Source: UBA12087 sp964370815 (lineage in GTDB: Bacteria > Chloroflexota > Anaerolineae > Anaerolineales > Villigracilaceae). Taken from it: a DNA stretch of 64,000 bases. A model generated the notes under the pieces. It saw only the letters and a program-made list of their open reading frames with translations. It made no database searches and was not told the origin of the DNA. Made by a program: the position numbers and the translations under genes. Below are positions 47,802-55,856 of this stretch, one piece after another. Location: positions 28,036-92,035 of the forward strand of contig CAYJKQ010000009.1 in the NCBI GenBank assembly GCA_964370815.1, written 5' to 3'. Numbering within the stretch: the first letter of the stretch is position 1; each line of letters begins with the position of its first letter.

Positions 47802-48488
47802 ATGCAGCTTACGGTCATCATCCCGGTCTATAACGAAAAAGCAACCATCCTTGAGATCGTTAATAGGGTGCTGGAGACAGGGTTGGCTTATGAGATCATC
47901 ATTGTCGATGACGGTTCGCAGGATGGTACGCGCGAGATCCTTGCACAATTAGATAGGTCCGGGATCGTACACGTTGTCCTTCACTCAAAAAACATGGGAA
48001 AAGGTGCTGCAGTTCGAACTGGCATGGAACAGGCAACCGGGGATGTTCTGCTGATTCAGGACGCAGACCTGGAATATGACCCGCAGGAATACCCCAATTT
48101 GCTCAAACCCATTATTGAAGGTAAGGCAGATGTTGTCTTTGGTTCACGGTTCTTGGGGGCGGAACGAAGACCGATCCTTTATTGGAACATGGTCGCCAAC
48201 AAGATCCTTACATTTGTGACGAATATTCTCTATAACAATATCATCTCCGACATGGAAACTGGTTTTAAGGTGTTCAAGCGATCTGTATTAAAGGAAGTGA
48301 TGCCTTTGCATAGTAATGGTTTTGATTTTGAACCGGAGTTCACCGCAAAACTTTTTAAACGCAAGGTAAGCTTGTTCGAAGTACCCATTGCTTTTAATCC
48401 CAGGGATTATTCCCAGGGCAAGAAGATCAAAGCCAGGGATGGTTTTCTGGCACTTTGGACGCTTGTGAAATACCGGTTTATGGACTAA
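47802..48488 (+). CDS. GT2 glycosyltransferase (DPM1/polyprenyl-phosphate sugar synthase type)
   Basis: A 228-residue family 2 glycosyltransferase. The nucleotide-sugar site is 'VIIPVYNEKATILEIVNRV' and 'IIIVDDGSQDGTREIL', the catalytic DxD-type site is 'LLIQDADLEYDP', and 'SDMETGFKVFKR' is typical of DPM1-like enzymes, which make polyprenyl-phosphate mannose or glucose. It has no C-terminal membrane helices, so it is peripheral. AAAGGA lies before ATG 47802. A membrane glycosyltransferase follows after 393 bases of repeats; it could use the lipid-linked sugar made here. Confidence 0.9.
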   Translation: MQLTVIIPVYNEKATILEIVNRVLETGLAYEIIIVDDGSQDGTREILAQLDRSGIVHVVLHSKNMGKGAAVRTGMEQATGDVLLIQDADLEYDPQEYPNLLKPIIEGKADVVFGSRFLGAERRPILYWNMVANKILTFVTNILYNNIISDMETGFKVFKRSVLKEVMPLHSNGFDFEPEFTAKLFKRKVSLFEVPIAFNPRDYSQGKKIKARDGFLALWTLVKYRFMD

Positions 48489-48532
48489 AGTGATAAGGAA
48501 CTATTCAGACCCTAAGAAAACCTAACAAAACC

Positions 48533-48641
48533 TGTCATGCTGAGGAACGAAGTGACGAAGCATCTCCTCATTCCTCAAATAATGAGATCCTCACCTGCAC
48601 TGGCATGCAGGTGCAAGTGTCGCTTCGCTCTGGATGACATA
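48533..48641. repeat. Palindromic TGTCATGCTGAG-type repeat
   Basis: Starts TGTCATGCTGAGGAACGAAG and ends CTTCGCTCTGGATGACA, inverted ends around a variable middle. Repeats with such ends are widespread in bacterial genomes. Function unknown. Confidence 0.65.
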
Positions 48642-48656
48642 AGGCAGTTTTGTTAG

Positions 48657-48752
48657 GGGCTCTAAAGGTTAATCCATATAAAAAGAGTGATTGCCAGTAT
48701 GAATATCAGCCGAAATGTGCAAATTTTTCTGCCAGAGAAACCTTTAGGGTCT
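48657..48752. repeat. Family B repeat, opposite orientation, 96 bp
   Basis: Starts GGGCTCTAAAGGTT and ends AGAGAAACCTTTAGGGTCT. Relative to the copies beside the ferredoxin it is inverted: the CTCTGG-type segment is here on the right. Confidence 0.75.
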
Positions 48753-48881
48753 TGGCTTGAGCAGCTACGAGTTAAGTTGTTATGGGGATCGACATATTTC
48801 CCCGAAAGAATAATGGGCTTTTTTCTTATGGACAGGGTTGCCGGGCATCATCCAATGAGTTGAGGAAGTTGTGCGAAACCA

Positions 48882-50456
48882 GTGAATAAAACATCCACAA
48901 AAGCCATCGCATGGATCCTGATCGTTATCGTTTCTTTGGTCGCAGGGATCATTGGCACTTATGCAACCATGAATGGACCCTGGGGATATACGGATCCAGT
49001 CGTCTATATTTCATCGGCACGGAACCTATTAAATGGAAATGGGATCGGCTATTTTGAGATGAATGGGGAATTTAATCCACTCTCGCAATACCCTCCTTTT
49101 ATTCCGCTATTATTGGCGTTCATTGGAACTTTCCACGTCGATCTTGTGATCGCATTCCGTTGGATCAATATTGTGACTTTTATGGCTACGGTCTTCATCT
49201 CTGGCTGGATATTCCTGCGTTATACGACTCAACCCATATTTGGGATCCTGACAAGCGTTTTGATGTGTGTCTTTCCATTCATGGTGACCATGTTCAGCTC
49301 AACTTACTCTGAACCGGTGTTTATCTTTTTGATAATGGCAGGCGGGGTACTGGTTTTCGAATATCTTCGAACCGAAAAAGATCTGTATTTATTTCTTGGC
49401 GCGCTGCTGATCGGGTTGGTCCCACTGACACGATACATAGGTGTTTCCATTCTGGCTTCCACTTCGCTGTTTATTCTTTTCTTCACCCGCGGAAGTATTA
49501 AAATGCGCCTCTGGAAAGCAACCAGGTTCGGGGTGCTGGCAAGTATTCCAATTTTGGTATGGTTGTGCCATACCTACGGAATGCCAGGCTCAAGCATTGG
49601 GAGATGGTCCGTCAACCCGAATATGGTTGATATCTCCGGAAAATTCCAGGAGTTTCGCGCTTTGTTCATGGATGCGATCTGCAGGTGGCTCCCGGATCAA
49701 TTCCAGGCAACGATCAATTCCGTTCGATATGCCACCCGTTACCTTATTCTGGGGATTGGAGCGCTGGTCTTTGTTGCCATATCTCTCACCGCCGACCACC
49801 TTTTACGCCATACCCCCAACCACAAAAGGTCGGATAGCGGTTTTCTGATACTAATTTATTTTGGTATTTCCGCCACTACCTTCCTCGTGTTTTTGATCAT
49901 CTCATTTATTTTTTCACACCCAAATGTGGCAATAGACAACCGGATGTTATTGCCATTTTTTGTTCTCTCGATAATGTGCCTGTTTGCTGGAATTGCCTTG
50001 TGGCAATTTACCGTACCGAAGGATAGAATTCCCTGGTTGCAGATCATTTCTTTTCTGCTGGTTGCGATCTATGCTTATTGGATGATCCCGGAGACGAGGG
50101 AGGCAGCTGAACTGTATCACTCGGGCATGGGTCTGACTGCCGATAAATGGCGGGCATCACAGATGATCCTTGCTGTAAGGTCCCTGCCGGACGATCAGCC
50201 TGTGATCTCCAACGATTGGGAGCTGCTTCAATTATGGACGGGGCGACCCGTATCCGGTTTTTGGAATACGCTCTCCGGCGTTCCGGGTCAACCTTCTTTT
50301 TGTAAAAAAGGTGCTGTGTTGGTCTTATTTCCTGACTTTCAGGAGCAGCTGGAAGAAATCTTTGAGACTGAAAGTTCGCAGACATTAAAAAATAGTATCG
50401 CGGCGTTACCCGTGCGGGGGGAATACTCCGATGGGATGATCTATGCATGTCCCTGA
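48882..50456 (+). CDS. Membrane glycosyltransferase (ArnT/PMT-like, GT-C)
   Basis: A 524-residue integral membrane protein with about 11-12 helices and a C-terminal soluble domain (about 410-524). The first loop has 'GYTDPVVYISSARNLLNGNGIGYF', where the Asp lies in the place of the catalytic Asp of GT-C enzymes, and the segment 'PLSQYPPFIPLLLAFIG' is typical. GT-C enzymes transfer a sugar from a polyprenyl phosphate donor to a protein or glycolipid. It follows a DPM1-like gene that could make such a donor. The start is GTG with only a distant GAGGAAG; initiation is uncertain by a few codons. Confidence 0.8.
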   Translation: MNKTSTKAIAWILIVIVSLVAGIIGTYATMNGPWGYTDPVVYISSARNLLNGNGIGYFEMNGEFNPLSQYPPFIPLLLAFIGTFHVDLVIAFRWINIVTFMATVFISGWIFLRYTTQPIFGILTSVLMCVFPFMVTMFSSTYSEPVFIFLIMAGGVLVFEYLRTEKDLYLFLGALLIGLVPLTRYIGVSILASTSLFILFFTRGSIKMRLWKATRFGVLASIPILVWLCHTYGMPGSSIGRWSVNPNMVDISGKFQEFRALFMDAICRWLPDQFQATINSVRYATRYLILGIGALVFVAISLTADHLLRHTPNHKRSDSGFLILIYFGISATTFLVFLIISFIFSHPNVAIDNRMLLPFFVLSIMCLFAGIALWQFTVPKDRIPWLQIISFLLVAIYAYWMIPETREAAELYHSGMGLTADKWRASQMILAVRSLPDDQPVISNDWELLQLWTGRPVSGFWNTLSGVPGQPSFCKKGAVLVLFPDFQEQLEEIFETESSQTLKNSIAALPVRGEYSDGMIYACP

Positions 50457-50504
50457 GCTTATTTGCTTGGTGGATCTCCCGTCATTTAATTGAATAATAC
50501 GTCG

Positions 50505-50864
50505 GTTGGGTTTTGCCAACTACTTGTTGGGTTTCACTTTGGTATTGAAAGAATATCAACCTCTTCGATCCGTTCAACCCAACCTACCGATAATCCGAAA
50601 GCGTAGGTTGGGTTGAGGGTGGGTCTTCCACCCAACCTGTGCAAAAAACGCCAAGCCCAAAACCCAACAATAATTGACGATTTCTCCTATAATTATTGCA
50701 TGGAATAGGTTGTTGGGTTTTGCCAACTACTTGTTGGGTTTCACTTTGGTATTGAAAGAATATCAACCTCTTCGATCCGTTCAACCCAACCTACCGATAA
50801 TCCGAAAGCGTAGGTTGGGTTGAGGGCGGGTCTTCCACCCAACCTGTGCAAAAAACACCAAGCC
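50505..50864. repeat. 153-bp tandem duplicate with two family A inverted pairs
   Basis: Bases 50505-50657 and 50712-50864 are near-identical direct repeats (two differences seen) with a 207-base period. Each holds a reverse unit (50526-50587, 50733-50794) and a forward unit (50603-50668; 50810 onward, which lacks its closing ACCCAAC). The duplication is recent. Confidence 0.85.
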
Positions 50865-50882
50865 AGCCAGAGATTAATAAAC

Positions 50883-50909
50883 AAAAAAACTCCTGCCTTT
50901 CAGCAGGAG
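50883..50909 (-). terminator. Intrinsic terminator of rpsU-infA
   Basis: On the minus strand CTCCTGC (50909-50903) pairs with GCAGGAG (50896-50890), followed by seven T residues, 35 bases past the infA stop. Confidence 0.85.
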
Positions 50910-50943
50910 CTTCTTATAATTTCGATAATTTCAAACAGAATGG

Positions 50944-51192
50944 TCATTCTTCAGCAGGGAGGGGAGCATTCTTTTTGGAGCGGTACGTGATGCGCCCGCG
51001 GCTCAAGTCATAAGGTGTCATGTCCACTTTGACCCGGTCTCCCAGCAGGATGCGGATGTAATACTTGCGCATCTTGCCTGAAAGATAAGCCAGGATCTCG
51101 TGCCCATTATCCAGGCGCACGCGGAATTGAGTGCCGGGCAGTGCCTCGATCACCAATCCTTCGACCTGAATTGTACCTTCCTCTTTTGCCAT
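50944..51192 (-). CDS. infA: Translation initiation factor IF-1
   Basis: An 82-residue S1-type OB-fold protein that binds the ribosomal A site during initiation. Family segments are 'IQVEGLVIEALPGTQFRVRLDNGHEILAYLSGKMRK' region and 'ILLGDRVKVDMTPYDLSRGRITYR'. Length is normal, with a short tail APLPAEE. It follows rpsU after a 39-base gap, an unusual partner; in many bacteria infA sits with ribosomal protein genes rpmJ-rpsM. A terminator follows. Confidence 0.96.
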   Translation of the reverse strand: MAKEEGTIQVEGLVIEALPGTQFRVRLDNGHEILAYLSGKMRKYYIRILLGDRVKVDMTPYDLSRGRITYRSKKNAPLPAEE

Positions 51193-51231
51193 AAATTTCT
51201 CCGATCCGGTTAGCTGTGGAGCAACCGATTT

Positions 51232-51429
51232 CTATTCCTCGTATTCGCGGACTTTTCGTTTTGAGCGACGTATGGCTTTTTTCTTGTCCATGCGGCGTTG
51301 CTCGCTCTTGGAGATGAACCAACGCTTGTCGCGGATCGAGCTTAAAATTCCGCTTTTGATGATTTTCTTGCGAAAACGACGGAGCAGATTATCCTGCGAT
51401 TCGTTGTTACGTAAAGTAACACCTGTCAA
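51232..51429 (-). CDS. rpsU: 30S ribosomal protein S21
   Basis: A 65-residue basic protein: 'VTLRNNESQDNLLRRFRKKIIKSGILSSIRDKRWFISKSEQRRMDKKKAIRRSKRK' region gives the bS21 pattern, which helps the ribosome pair with Shine-Dalgarno sites. The start codon is TTG at 51429, with AGGAGGTGA eight to twelve bases upstream, a strong site with an atypical start codon. It is the first gene of an rpsU-infA operon with a ~215-base leader. Confidence 0.95.
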   Translation of the reverse strand: MTGVTLRNNESQDNLLRRFRKKIIKSGILSSIRDKRWFISKSEQRRMDKKKAIRRSKRKVREYEE

Positions 51430-51501
51430 TTAAATTCACCTCCTTTTGTTTTTATTGTAAGGTTTCTTCCTCCAGGACCTCGTTGTTCCGAAGCAGGAAA
51501 T

Positions 51502-51530
51502 AAAAAACCCGGCTTGTCCACACTCAGCCG
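51502..51530 (-). promoter_or_regulatory. Terminator-like hairpin in the rpsU leader
   Basis: On the minus strand CGGCT (51530-51526) pairs with AGCCG (51514-51510), followed by GG and six T residues, about 75 bases before the rpsU start. It may be an attenuator that tunes S21 and IF-1 synthesis. Confidence 0.5.
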
Positions 51531-51653
51531 AGAAGAAAAACAACCCAATCAACGATCTTGTGATCTTCAAAAAATAATGGCTGTGCACACTCCTTGACTA
51601 CGCCTCAAAAGAAAAAAGGCAATCATCGACAGGCTGGTCTGTGAACGGTATGA

Positions 51654-51662
51654 ATTATATCA
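51654..51662 (-). promoter_or_regulatory. Extended -10 promoter of rpsU-infA
   Basis: On the minus strand TGATATAAT has both the TGN extension and a perfect -10 box; no good -35 is visible. Predicted start near 51647, giving a leader of about 215 nt. Confidence 0.5.
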
Positions 51663-51715
51663 CATTCGGGAAGGTTTTGGAGAATTATTTTTTGTGGAAA
51701 ATGGATGACTGCAAA

Positions 51716-51784
51716 CGTCCCGCAGATTTGGCTGGAAGATCGTTGTGCCTGGGTGGAACCTTCCCGCTTAGATCACGCGGGACC
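51716..51784 (+). repeat. Family C repeat, left flank of the toxin-antitoxin module
   Basis: Starts AACGTCCCGCAG and ends GATCACGCGGGACC. It has the same orientation and length as the copy at 52512-52580 and lies 7 bases beyond the antitoxin stop. Confidence 0.8.
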
Positions 51785-51791
51785 TTGTGCT

Positions 51792-52169
51792 TTAAGAAGT
51801 GACAATATCATCCAAAGACAAAAGTAATGCCTTTGCAATAGCCTGTAGCACACCGGTTGATCCCTTACGCTTACCGGTCTCGAGCTGAGATAGGTATGGA
51901 ACACTAATCCCTCCTGCTTCAGCTAATTCTGATTGTGTTTGCCCACGATATTCCCGCCAGACCTTTATCGGATTCTGACCATCAAGCAAGGCATACACAA
52001 CATCACTCGGGATAAGTTCTTCTTCTCCGCGCTCCAGGGCAGTTTTAATGGAATCATAGTCGTGTATATCCTGCAACATTTCAGCCTGCTCGACTAATTG
52101 TAGATATGTTTCGTAGGGAACAACAGCCCATTCGGGTTTTCCATTGCTTTCAATTATTTGTATGCTCAT
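51792..52169 (-). CDS. XRE-type antitoxin with N-terminal Phd-like region
   Basis: A 125-residue protein. Residues 1-45 ('ESNGKPEWAVVPYETYLQLVEQAEMLQDI') look like a Phd-type segment; residues of about 68-125 form a helix-turn-helix of the XRE family ('VWREYRGQTQSELAEAGGISVPYLSQLETGKRKGS' region). The C-terminus ends 'ALLLSLDDIVTS'. It is the second gene of a toxin-first operon and overlaps the toxin by ATGA. It should neutralise the toxin and repress the promoter through the dyad at 52431-52447. Two direct repeats frame the pair. Confidence 0.88.
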   Translation of the reverse strand: MSIQIIESNGKPEWAVVPYETYLQLVEQAEMLQDIHDYDSIKTALERGEEELIPSDVVYALLDGQNPIKVWREYRGQTQSELAEAGGISVPYLSQLETGKRKGSTGVLQAIAKALLLSLDDIVTS

Positions 52170-52423
52170 CGGTACACTTCTCCGCGTGGGGCAACTTTTA
52201 GAACTATGATCACCAATTGCTCTTTCTTTATCTCGTAAATTACTCTCCAGTCGCCAATCCTAAAGCGATACCCCGGGCGGTTTTGTAGTTTTGTTGCATT
52301 AAGTGATTTGGCGAAGGGATCAGCGGCAAGTTGAGTCAATTTAGTGCGTATCAGATCAGAGATATTCTTCGGGATGCGCTGGAGAGTCTTTGCAGCTTGT
52401 TTGGTGAAGATGATTTTATACAC
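52166..52423 (-). CDS. RelE/ParE-family toxin
   Basis: An 85-residue RelE-type toxin, usually an mRNA interferase on the ribosome: 'MYKIIFTKQAAKTLQRIPKNISDLIRTKLTQLAADPF' region, 'RPGYRFRIGDWRVIYEIKKEQLVIIVLKVAPRGEVYR' region. The catalytic-site Arg/Lys (Arg near GYRFRIGDWR) and the 'RGEVYR' tail are present. I chose GTG 52423 because family members begin MYKI and the predicted transcript starts at that point; GTG 52438 is the other option. The toxin precedes its XRE antitoxin, as in HigBA modules. Confidence 0.88.
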   Translation of the reverse strand: MYKIIFTKQAAKTLQRIPKNISDLIRTKLTQLAADPFAKSLNATKLQNRPGYRFRIGDWRVIYEIKKEQLVIIVLKVAPRGEVYR

Positions 52424-52428
52424 ACCCC

Positions 52429-52457
52429 ATATTAGCACAATGCTAATAATATTGCAA
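52429..52457 (-). promoter_or_regulatory. Promoter and operator of the toxin-antitoxin operon
   Basis: On the minus strand TTGCAA (52457-52452) and TAATAT (52434-52429) are 17 bases apart. The spacer contains ATTAGCA-TTG-TGCTAAT (52447-52431), a 7-bp inverted repeat that overlaps the -10 box, a likely binding site for the XRE antitoxin. Transcription should begin within a base or two of GTG 52423, which implies a leaderless message. Confidence 0.65.
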
Positions 52458-52511
52458 GTTATTATTTGCAGATAGTTCGCGGTTATTTCTCGTTTGGAAG
52501 AGCCGCCCTAA

Positions 52512-52580
52512 ACGTCCCGAAGGTTTGGATAAAAGTTTGTCGTGACTGGGAAGAACCTTCCCGCTTGGATCACGCGGGAC
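52512..52580 (+). repeat. Family C repeat, right flank of the toxin-antitoxin module
   Basis: Starts AACGTCCCGAAGGTTTGG and ends GATCACGCGGGAC. The following GCGAAGTCCTCGACCCGTAG segment is shared with the region near 61480-61500. Confidence 0.8.
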
Positions 52581-52635
52581 ATTCTGCGAAGTCCTCGACC
52601 CGTAGGGGTAAGGGGGGACGCTTTTCTGCGTCCAT

Positions 52636-52664
52636 TTGTAATTAAAATATTTCCATGATATAAT
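52636..52664 (+). promoter_or_regulatory. Promoter of the HTH regulator gene
   Basis: TTGTAA (52636-52641) and TATAAT (52659-52664) are 17 bases apart, with a TGA extension before the -10 box. The start codon lies 21 bases downstream. Confidence 0.65.
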
Positions 52665-52685
52665 ATTTTAGGTATTTTCGGAATT

Positions 52686-53393
52686 ATGGATAAGAACCTC
52701 TCCCGCCGGCAACAGGAAGTTTTGAACAAATTATTGGATCTCTATCTTGAAGAAGGAGAACCGATCCACTATACCACCCTGGCAAAACACCTTGGCGTCG
52801 GAGGGGTCAGCGCTTATGAAATGCTGCGACTGCTGGAAAAGCATGGGTTGGTTGAGGCAGCCTACCTGCGCCCTGAGCCAACGAGCGGACCGGGTCGTTC
52901 ACTGGTGGTTTTTTGCCCCACACCTTCTGCAACACGACGTTTGAGGCTGCCGGTAGGTATAGATCTGCCTGGCATGGAAGAATGGGGGCTTTTTAAAGCA
53001 CGCATTTTAAAACAGATCCAGGAGTACCGCGGCAGGAATTATAGAACACTGATGGATGAGTTGCTCGAGCATGTTCAGGATCAACCAAGCTCTCTCCCCA
53101 ACCTGGCAGGGATCGCGACAGCAATTTTGATTAATTTGAAGATCCTGAATGCAAAAGATGAAGTTTCAGAATTAAAAAGCTCTTTATCCAAAAAAGGATT
53201 GCCAGGGATTGCAAGCCTGAGTGCGCTGATCGGACTGGGCATTAATTTTTCAATCTCCAAACGCCTGTATTCCCGTTTGGAAAGCCTGTTATTGAACCGT
53301 GCAGGGCAGATCATGACTGCCATCGCTGCACTTAATGGCGAGGCGGTCAGCAGATTAAGGAGCCTGCTGGGTGAAGTTGCCAGCAATCTTTAA
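52686..53393 (+). CDS. Winged-helix regulator with uncharacterised C-terminal domain
   Basis: A 235-residue protein. Residues 5-65 form a LexA/HrcA-like winged helix ('LSRRQQEVLNKLLDLYLEEGEPIHYTTLAKHLGVGGVSAYEMLRLLEKHGLV' region). The remaining ~160 residues are helical, with a hydrophobic stretch 'GLPGIASLSALIGLGINFSIS' that could be a membrane-contact or ligand site. I do not recognise the C-terminal domain. It has its own promoter with a consensus -10. The DegV gene follows in the same direction after 130 bases. The target genes are unknown. Confidence 0.75.
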   Translation: MDKNLSRRQQEVLNKLLDLYLEEGEPIHYTTLAKHLGVGGVSAYEMLRLLEKHGLVEAAYLRPEPTSGPGRSLVVFCPTPSATRRLRLPVGIDLPGMEEWGLFKARILKQIQEYRGRNYRTLMDELLEHVQDQPSSLPNLAGIATAILINLKILNAKDEVSELKSSLSKKGLPGIASLSALIGLGINFSISKRLYSRLESLLLNRAGQIMTAIAALNGEAVSRLRSLLGEVASNL

Positions 53394-53523
53394 GGAACAA
53401 GTTTTTTTTAGAGTATTTTTTCGTTTTATTCGGAAATTGTGATTGGGAACCTCAAGCGAGGTCACACACCCACCTTCCCTCAAATAATTAAGATGTTATC
53501 AATTTATCTATGGAGAAACCAAC

Positions 53524-54378
53524 ATGAAAAAACAGAAAGTAGCAATTATCACTGATGGAGCCTGTTCCCTGACGCCCGCCATGGGGAAGGAATTCGGTCT
53601 GCATGTCGTGCCGGTGCATGTCAGCTTCAACGGGAAGTCGTACAAATCCGGGGTGGATCTGGATGCAGATGAATTCTACCGTTTGCTGCGCACCAGCAAG
53701 GACCTGCCCACCACCTCCCAGCCCACCGCGCTGGATTTTGTGAACGCCAACACGCAACTGGCTGAAGAGGCGGAAGAGATCGTGACGATCGTGGTATCCC
53801 ACCATTTGAGCGCCACGCTCCAATCTGCACAGATGGCGCAACAGGAGTTTTCGACTGTGCCTGTGCATGTGATCGATTCCGAATCGGTCTCGCTTGGTCT
53901 GGGCATGATCGCGATCGCGGCTGCACGTGCCGCGGCTGAAGGACAGAACGCACAACAGATCCTGCAACTGGTGGAACGCATCAAGAAATCCATCAACATC
54001 ATTTTCACCGTGGATACGCTTGAGTACCTGCATAAGGGCGGACGCATCGGCGGTGGAGCGGCTTTCCTGGGGTCAGCGTTGAAGATCAAGCCTATTCTCT
54101 ATGTCAAAGATGGCCGCATCGAGCCTCTGGAAAAACAGCGCACGCAGACACGCGCGATCGCCCGAATGCTCGAGCTGGTTGAAGAGAAAGCTGGCGGATC
54201 AAAGACCCATTTTGCCATCCTGCATTGTGACGCTGAAAAAGAAGCGCAAGAACTCGGCGAAAAAGTCAAAGCAAAATTCAATTGCGCCAGCCTGGTCATT
54301 TCTGAGGCCGGATCGGTCATCGGTACGCACGCCGGACCGGGAACGCTCGGCGTGGTTTTCTATCCAGATACATTCTGA
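53524..54378 (+). CDS. DegV-family fatty-acid-binding protein
   Basis: A 284-residue DegV protein (FakB-like). 'ITDGACSLTPAMGKEFGLHVVPVHVSFNGKSY' region and 'HHLSATLQSA' are family segments: the latter gives a conserved His-Leu-Ser. 'DSESVSLGLGMIAIAAARAAAEG', 'DTLEYLHKGGRIGG' and 'GTHAGPGTLGVVFYP' complete the pattern. These proteins bind a fatty acid and, with a FakA kinase, activate it for phospholipid synthesis. No fakA gene lies in the window. GGAG precedes the ATG. A large hairpin terminator follows. Confidence 0.93.
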   Translation: MKKQKVAIITDGACSLTPAMGKEFGLHVVPVHVSFNGKSYKSGVDLDADEFYRLLRTSKDLPTTSQPTALDFVNANTQLAEEAEEIVTIVVSHHLSATLQSAQMAQQEFSTVPVHVIDSESVSLGLGMIAIAAARAAAEGQNAQQILQLVERIKKSINIIFTVDTLEYLHKGGRIGGGAAFLGSALKIKPILYVKDGRIEPLEKQRTQTRAIARMLELVEEKAGGSKTHFAILHCDAEKEAQELGEKVKAKFNCASLVISEAGSVIGTHAGPGTLGVVFYPDTF

Positions 54379-54428
54379 CGATCGCCAGCGATCACCCGAT
54401 CCAGCTTTAGTTCATTTTCTGGCTGAAA

Positions 54429-54485
54429 GCCGGATGGCTGTGCCTTCCACAAGCGTGGAGGCTCCCAAGCCATCCGGCATTTTTT
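54429..54485 (+). terminator. Terminator of the DegV gene
   Basis: GCCGGATGGCT (54429-54439) pairs with AGCCATCCGGC (54468-54478), then ATTTTTT. A second hairpin, GCCTTCCAC/GTGGAGGC, forms inside the loop. Confidence 0.85.
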
Positions 54486-54643
54486 CCCATCATGTTCCTC
54501 CCCTGGCAGGTGAAATAGGCAGTCCCACCACCTGTTTTTTCTTGCTTTATGCTTCATTTTTGATCGCTTTGGAAGGGTAAAAAATCCTTCCCCACAGGCG
54601 ATACACGGATGAATTCCAGGTGCGGTGTGGTAGAATCACAGGT

Positions 54644-55636
54644 ATGCAAATAGAAAGATCAACTCTGCCGCGACCGCCAGGGCTGGTAGCTGCCCTGGCT
54701 GCCGGTTTTGATATTACAGCCAATCATATTGCTCTCATCCTGATGCCGATCGTATTGGATGTGTTCCTTTGGCTGGGGCCGCGCCTGCGCATGAAAACTT
54801 TGCTGGGTCCTGTCATGAACGAATTGGCAACTACAGCCATTCCGGTTCCAGCTTCCCTGCCAGATGCAGCCAGTATGCAGCAACTCTGGTCTGAATTTTT
54901 AACCCACTTCAATCTATTCGGGTTATTGCGCACTTTTCCACTGGGAGTCTCCAGCCTGATGAGCGCAGGTGTGACGGATCAATTACCGCTCAGCGCACCC
55001 CTCACCTGGCAGGTTTCCTCTTATTCAGGGATGCTGGCAAGCTGGTTGGTGATCATCGTGAGCGGCTGGCTGCTCGGCAGTCTCTATTTTTACTGGGTGT
55101 CCGGCATAACTTATGCGAAGGATGAAAAACGCTCCCTGAAGCGTTCTCTGCTGCAGGGTGGATTATTGTCCATTACCTGGTTGGGGTTGGCTCTGCTGGC
55201 AGGCTTGCCATCCCTGCTGGGATTTTCCCTCCTGGCGCTGATCAGTCCCGGGCTGGCTCAAATTGGCATCTTCATTATTATGCTGCTCGCCATCTGGATC
55301 ATCCTGCCGGTCTTTTTTTCTCCTCACGGCATCTATGCCTACCAGCAGAATGCATTTGCCTCCATCCTGCAAAGCCTGCGCATGGCGCGCTTTACCCTGC
55401 CGACCAGTGGTCTGTTCCTGATGAGCAGTTTTTTGATCAGCGAGGGGCTGGGTTACCTGTGGAGAATTCCCCCGAGCGAATCCTGGCTGACACTGGTTGG
55501 AATTCTCGGGCATGCATTCATTTCAACCAGCCTGCTGGCTGCCAGTTTTATTTATTATCGGGATATCAACCTGTGGTTGGAAGCAATCATTGAACGATTA
55601 AAAGCAAGACAAACACCTGTTGAGAAACCTGCCTGA
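54644..55636 (+). CDS. Polytopic membrane protein of unknown function
   Basis: A 330-residue protein with six to seven predicted helices (for example about 22-45, 128-155, 180-225, 222-245, 260-282, 288-310) and a long first extracytoplasmic loop. It has no enzyme motif that I can see and I do not recognise the family. ATG 54644 has no clear Shine-Dalgarno site; TAGAAT lies 7 bases upstream and could be a -10 box, so the message may be leaderless. gyrB follows after 220 bases in the same direction. Confidence 0.7.
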   Translation: MQIERSTLPRPPGLVAALAAGFDITANHIALILMPIVLDVFLWLGPRLRMKTLLGPVMNELATTAIPVPASLPDAASMQQLWSEFLTHFNLFGLLRTFPLGVSSLMSAGVTDQLPLSAPLTWQVSSYSGMLASWLVIIVSGWLLGSLYFYWVSGITYAKDEKRSLKRSLLQGGLLSITWLGLALLAGLPSLLGFSLLALISPGLAQIGIFIIMLLAIWIILPVFFSPHGIYAYQQNAFASILQSLRMARFTLPTSGLFLMSSFLISEGLGYLWRIPPSESWLTLVGILGHAFISTSLLAASFIYYRDINLWLEAIIERLKARQTPVEKPA

Positions 55637-55856
55637 GAAGCGCGTGGTTGACAGCGTTCCATAATTTCAAACGGTAGGACCACCACCAGGTTCAGCAAGC
55701 TACCCCCGGGCGCGCCATCGCAATACTTTGCAATGAGCCTGCCGGACAAGTTGTAGAAAGTGGAATTAATCATCTTTTTGTTAATTTTGGCTTACCTGGT
55801 CTGCGGGTTTGGATCGAGCAGATCAACTCCTGCCGGAATATTTTGGAGGCAAGCAA

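Noticed and set aside
50505..50864. Direct repeats that could be read as a CRISPR array
   Set aside because: Only two long copies exist, they contain inverted repeats and there are no short regular spacers or cas genes.
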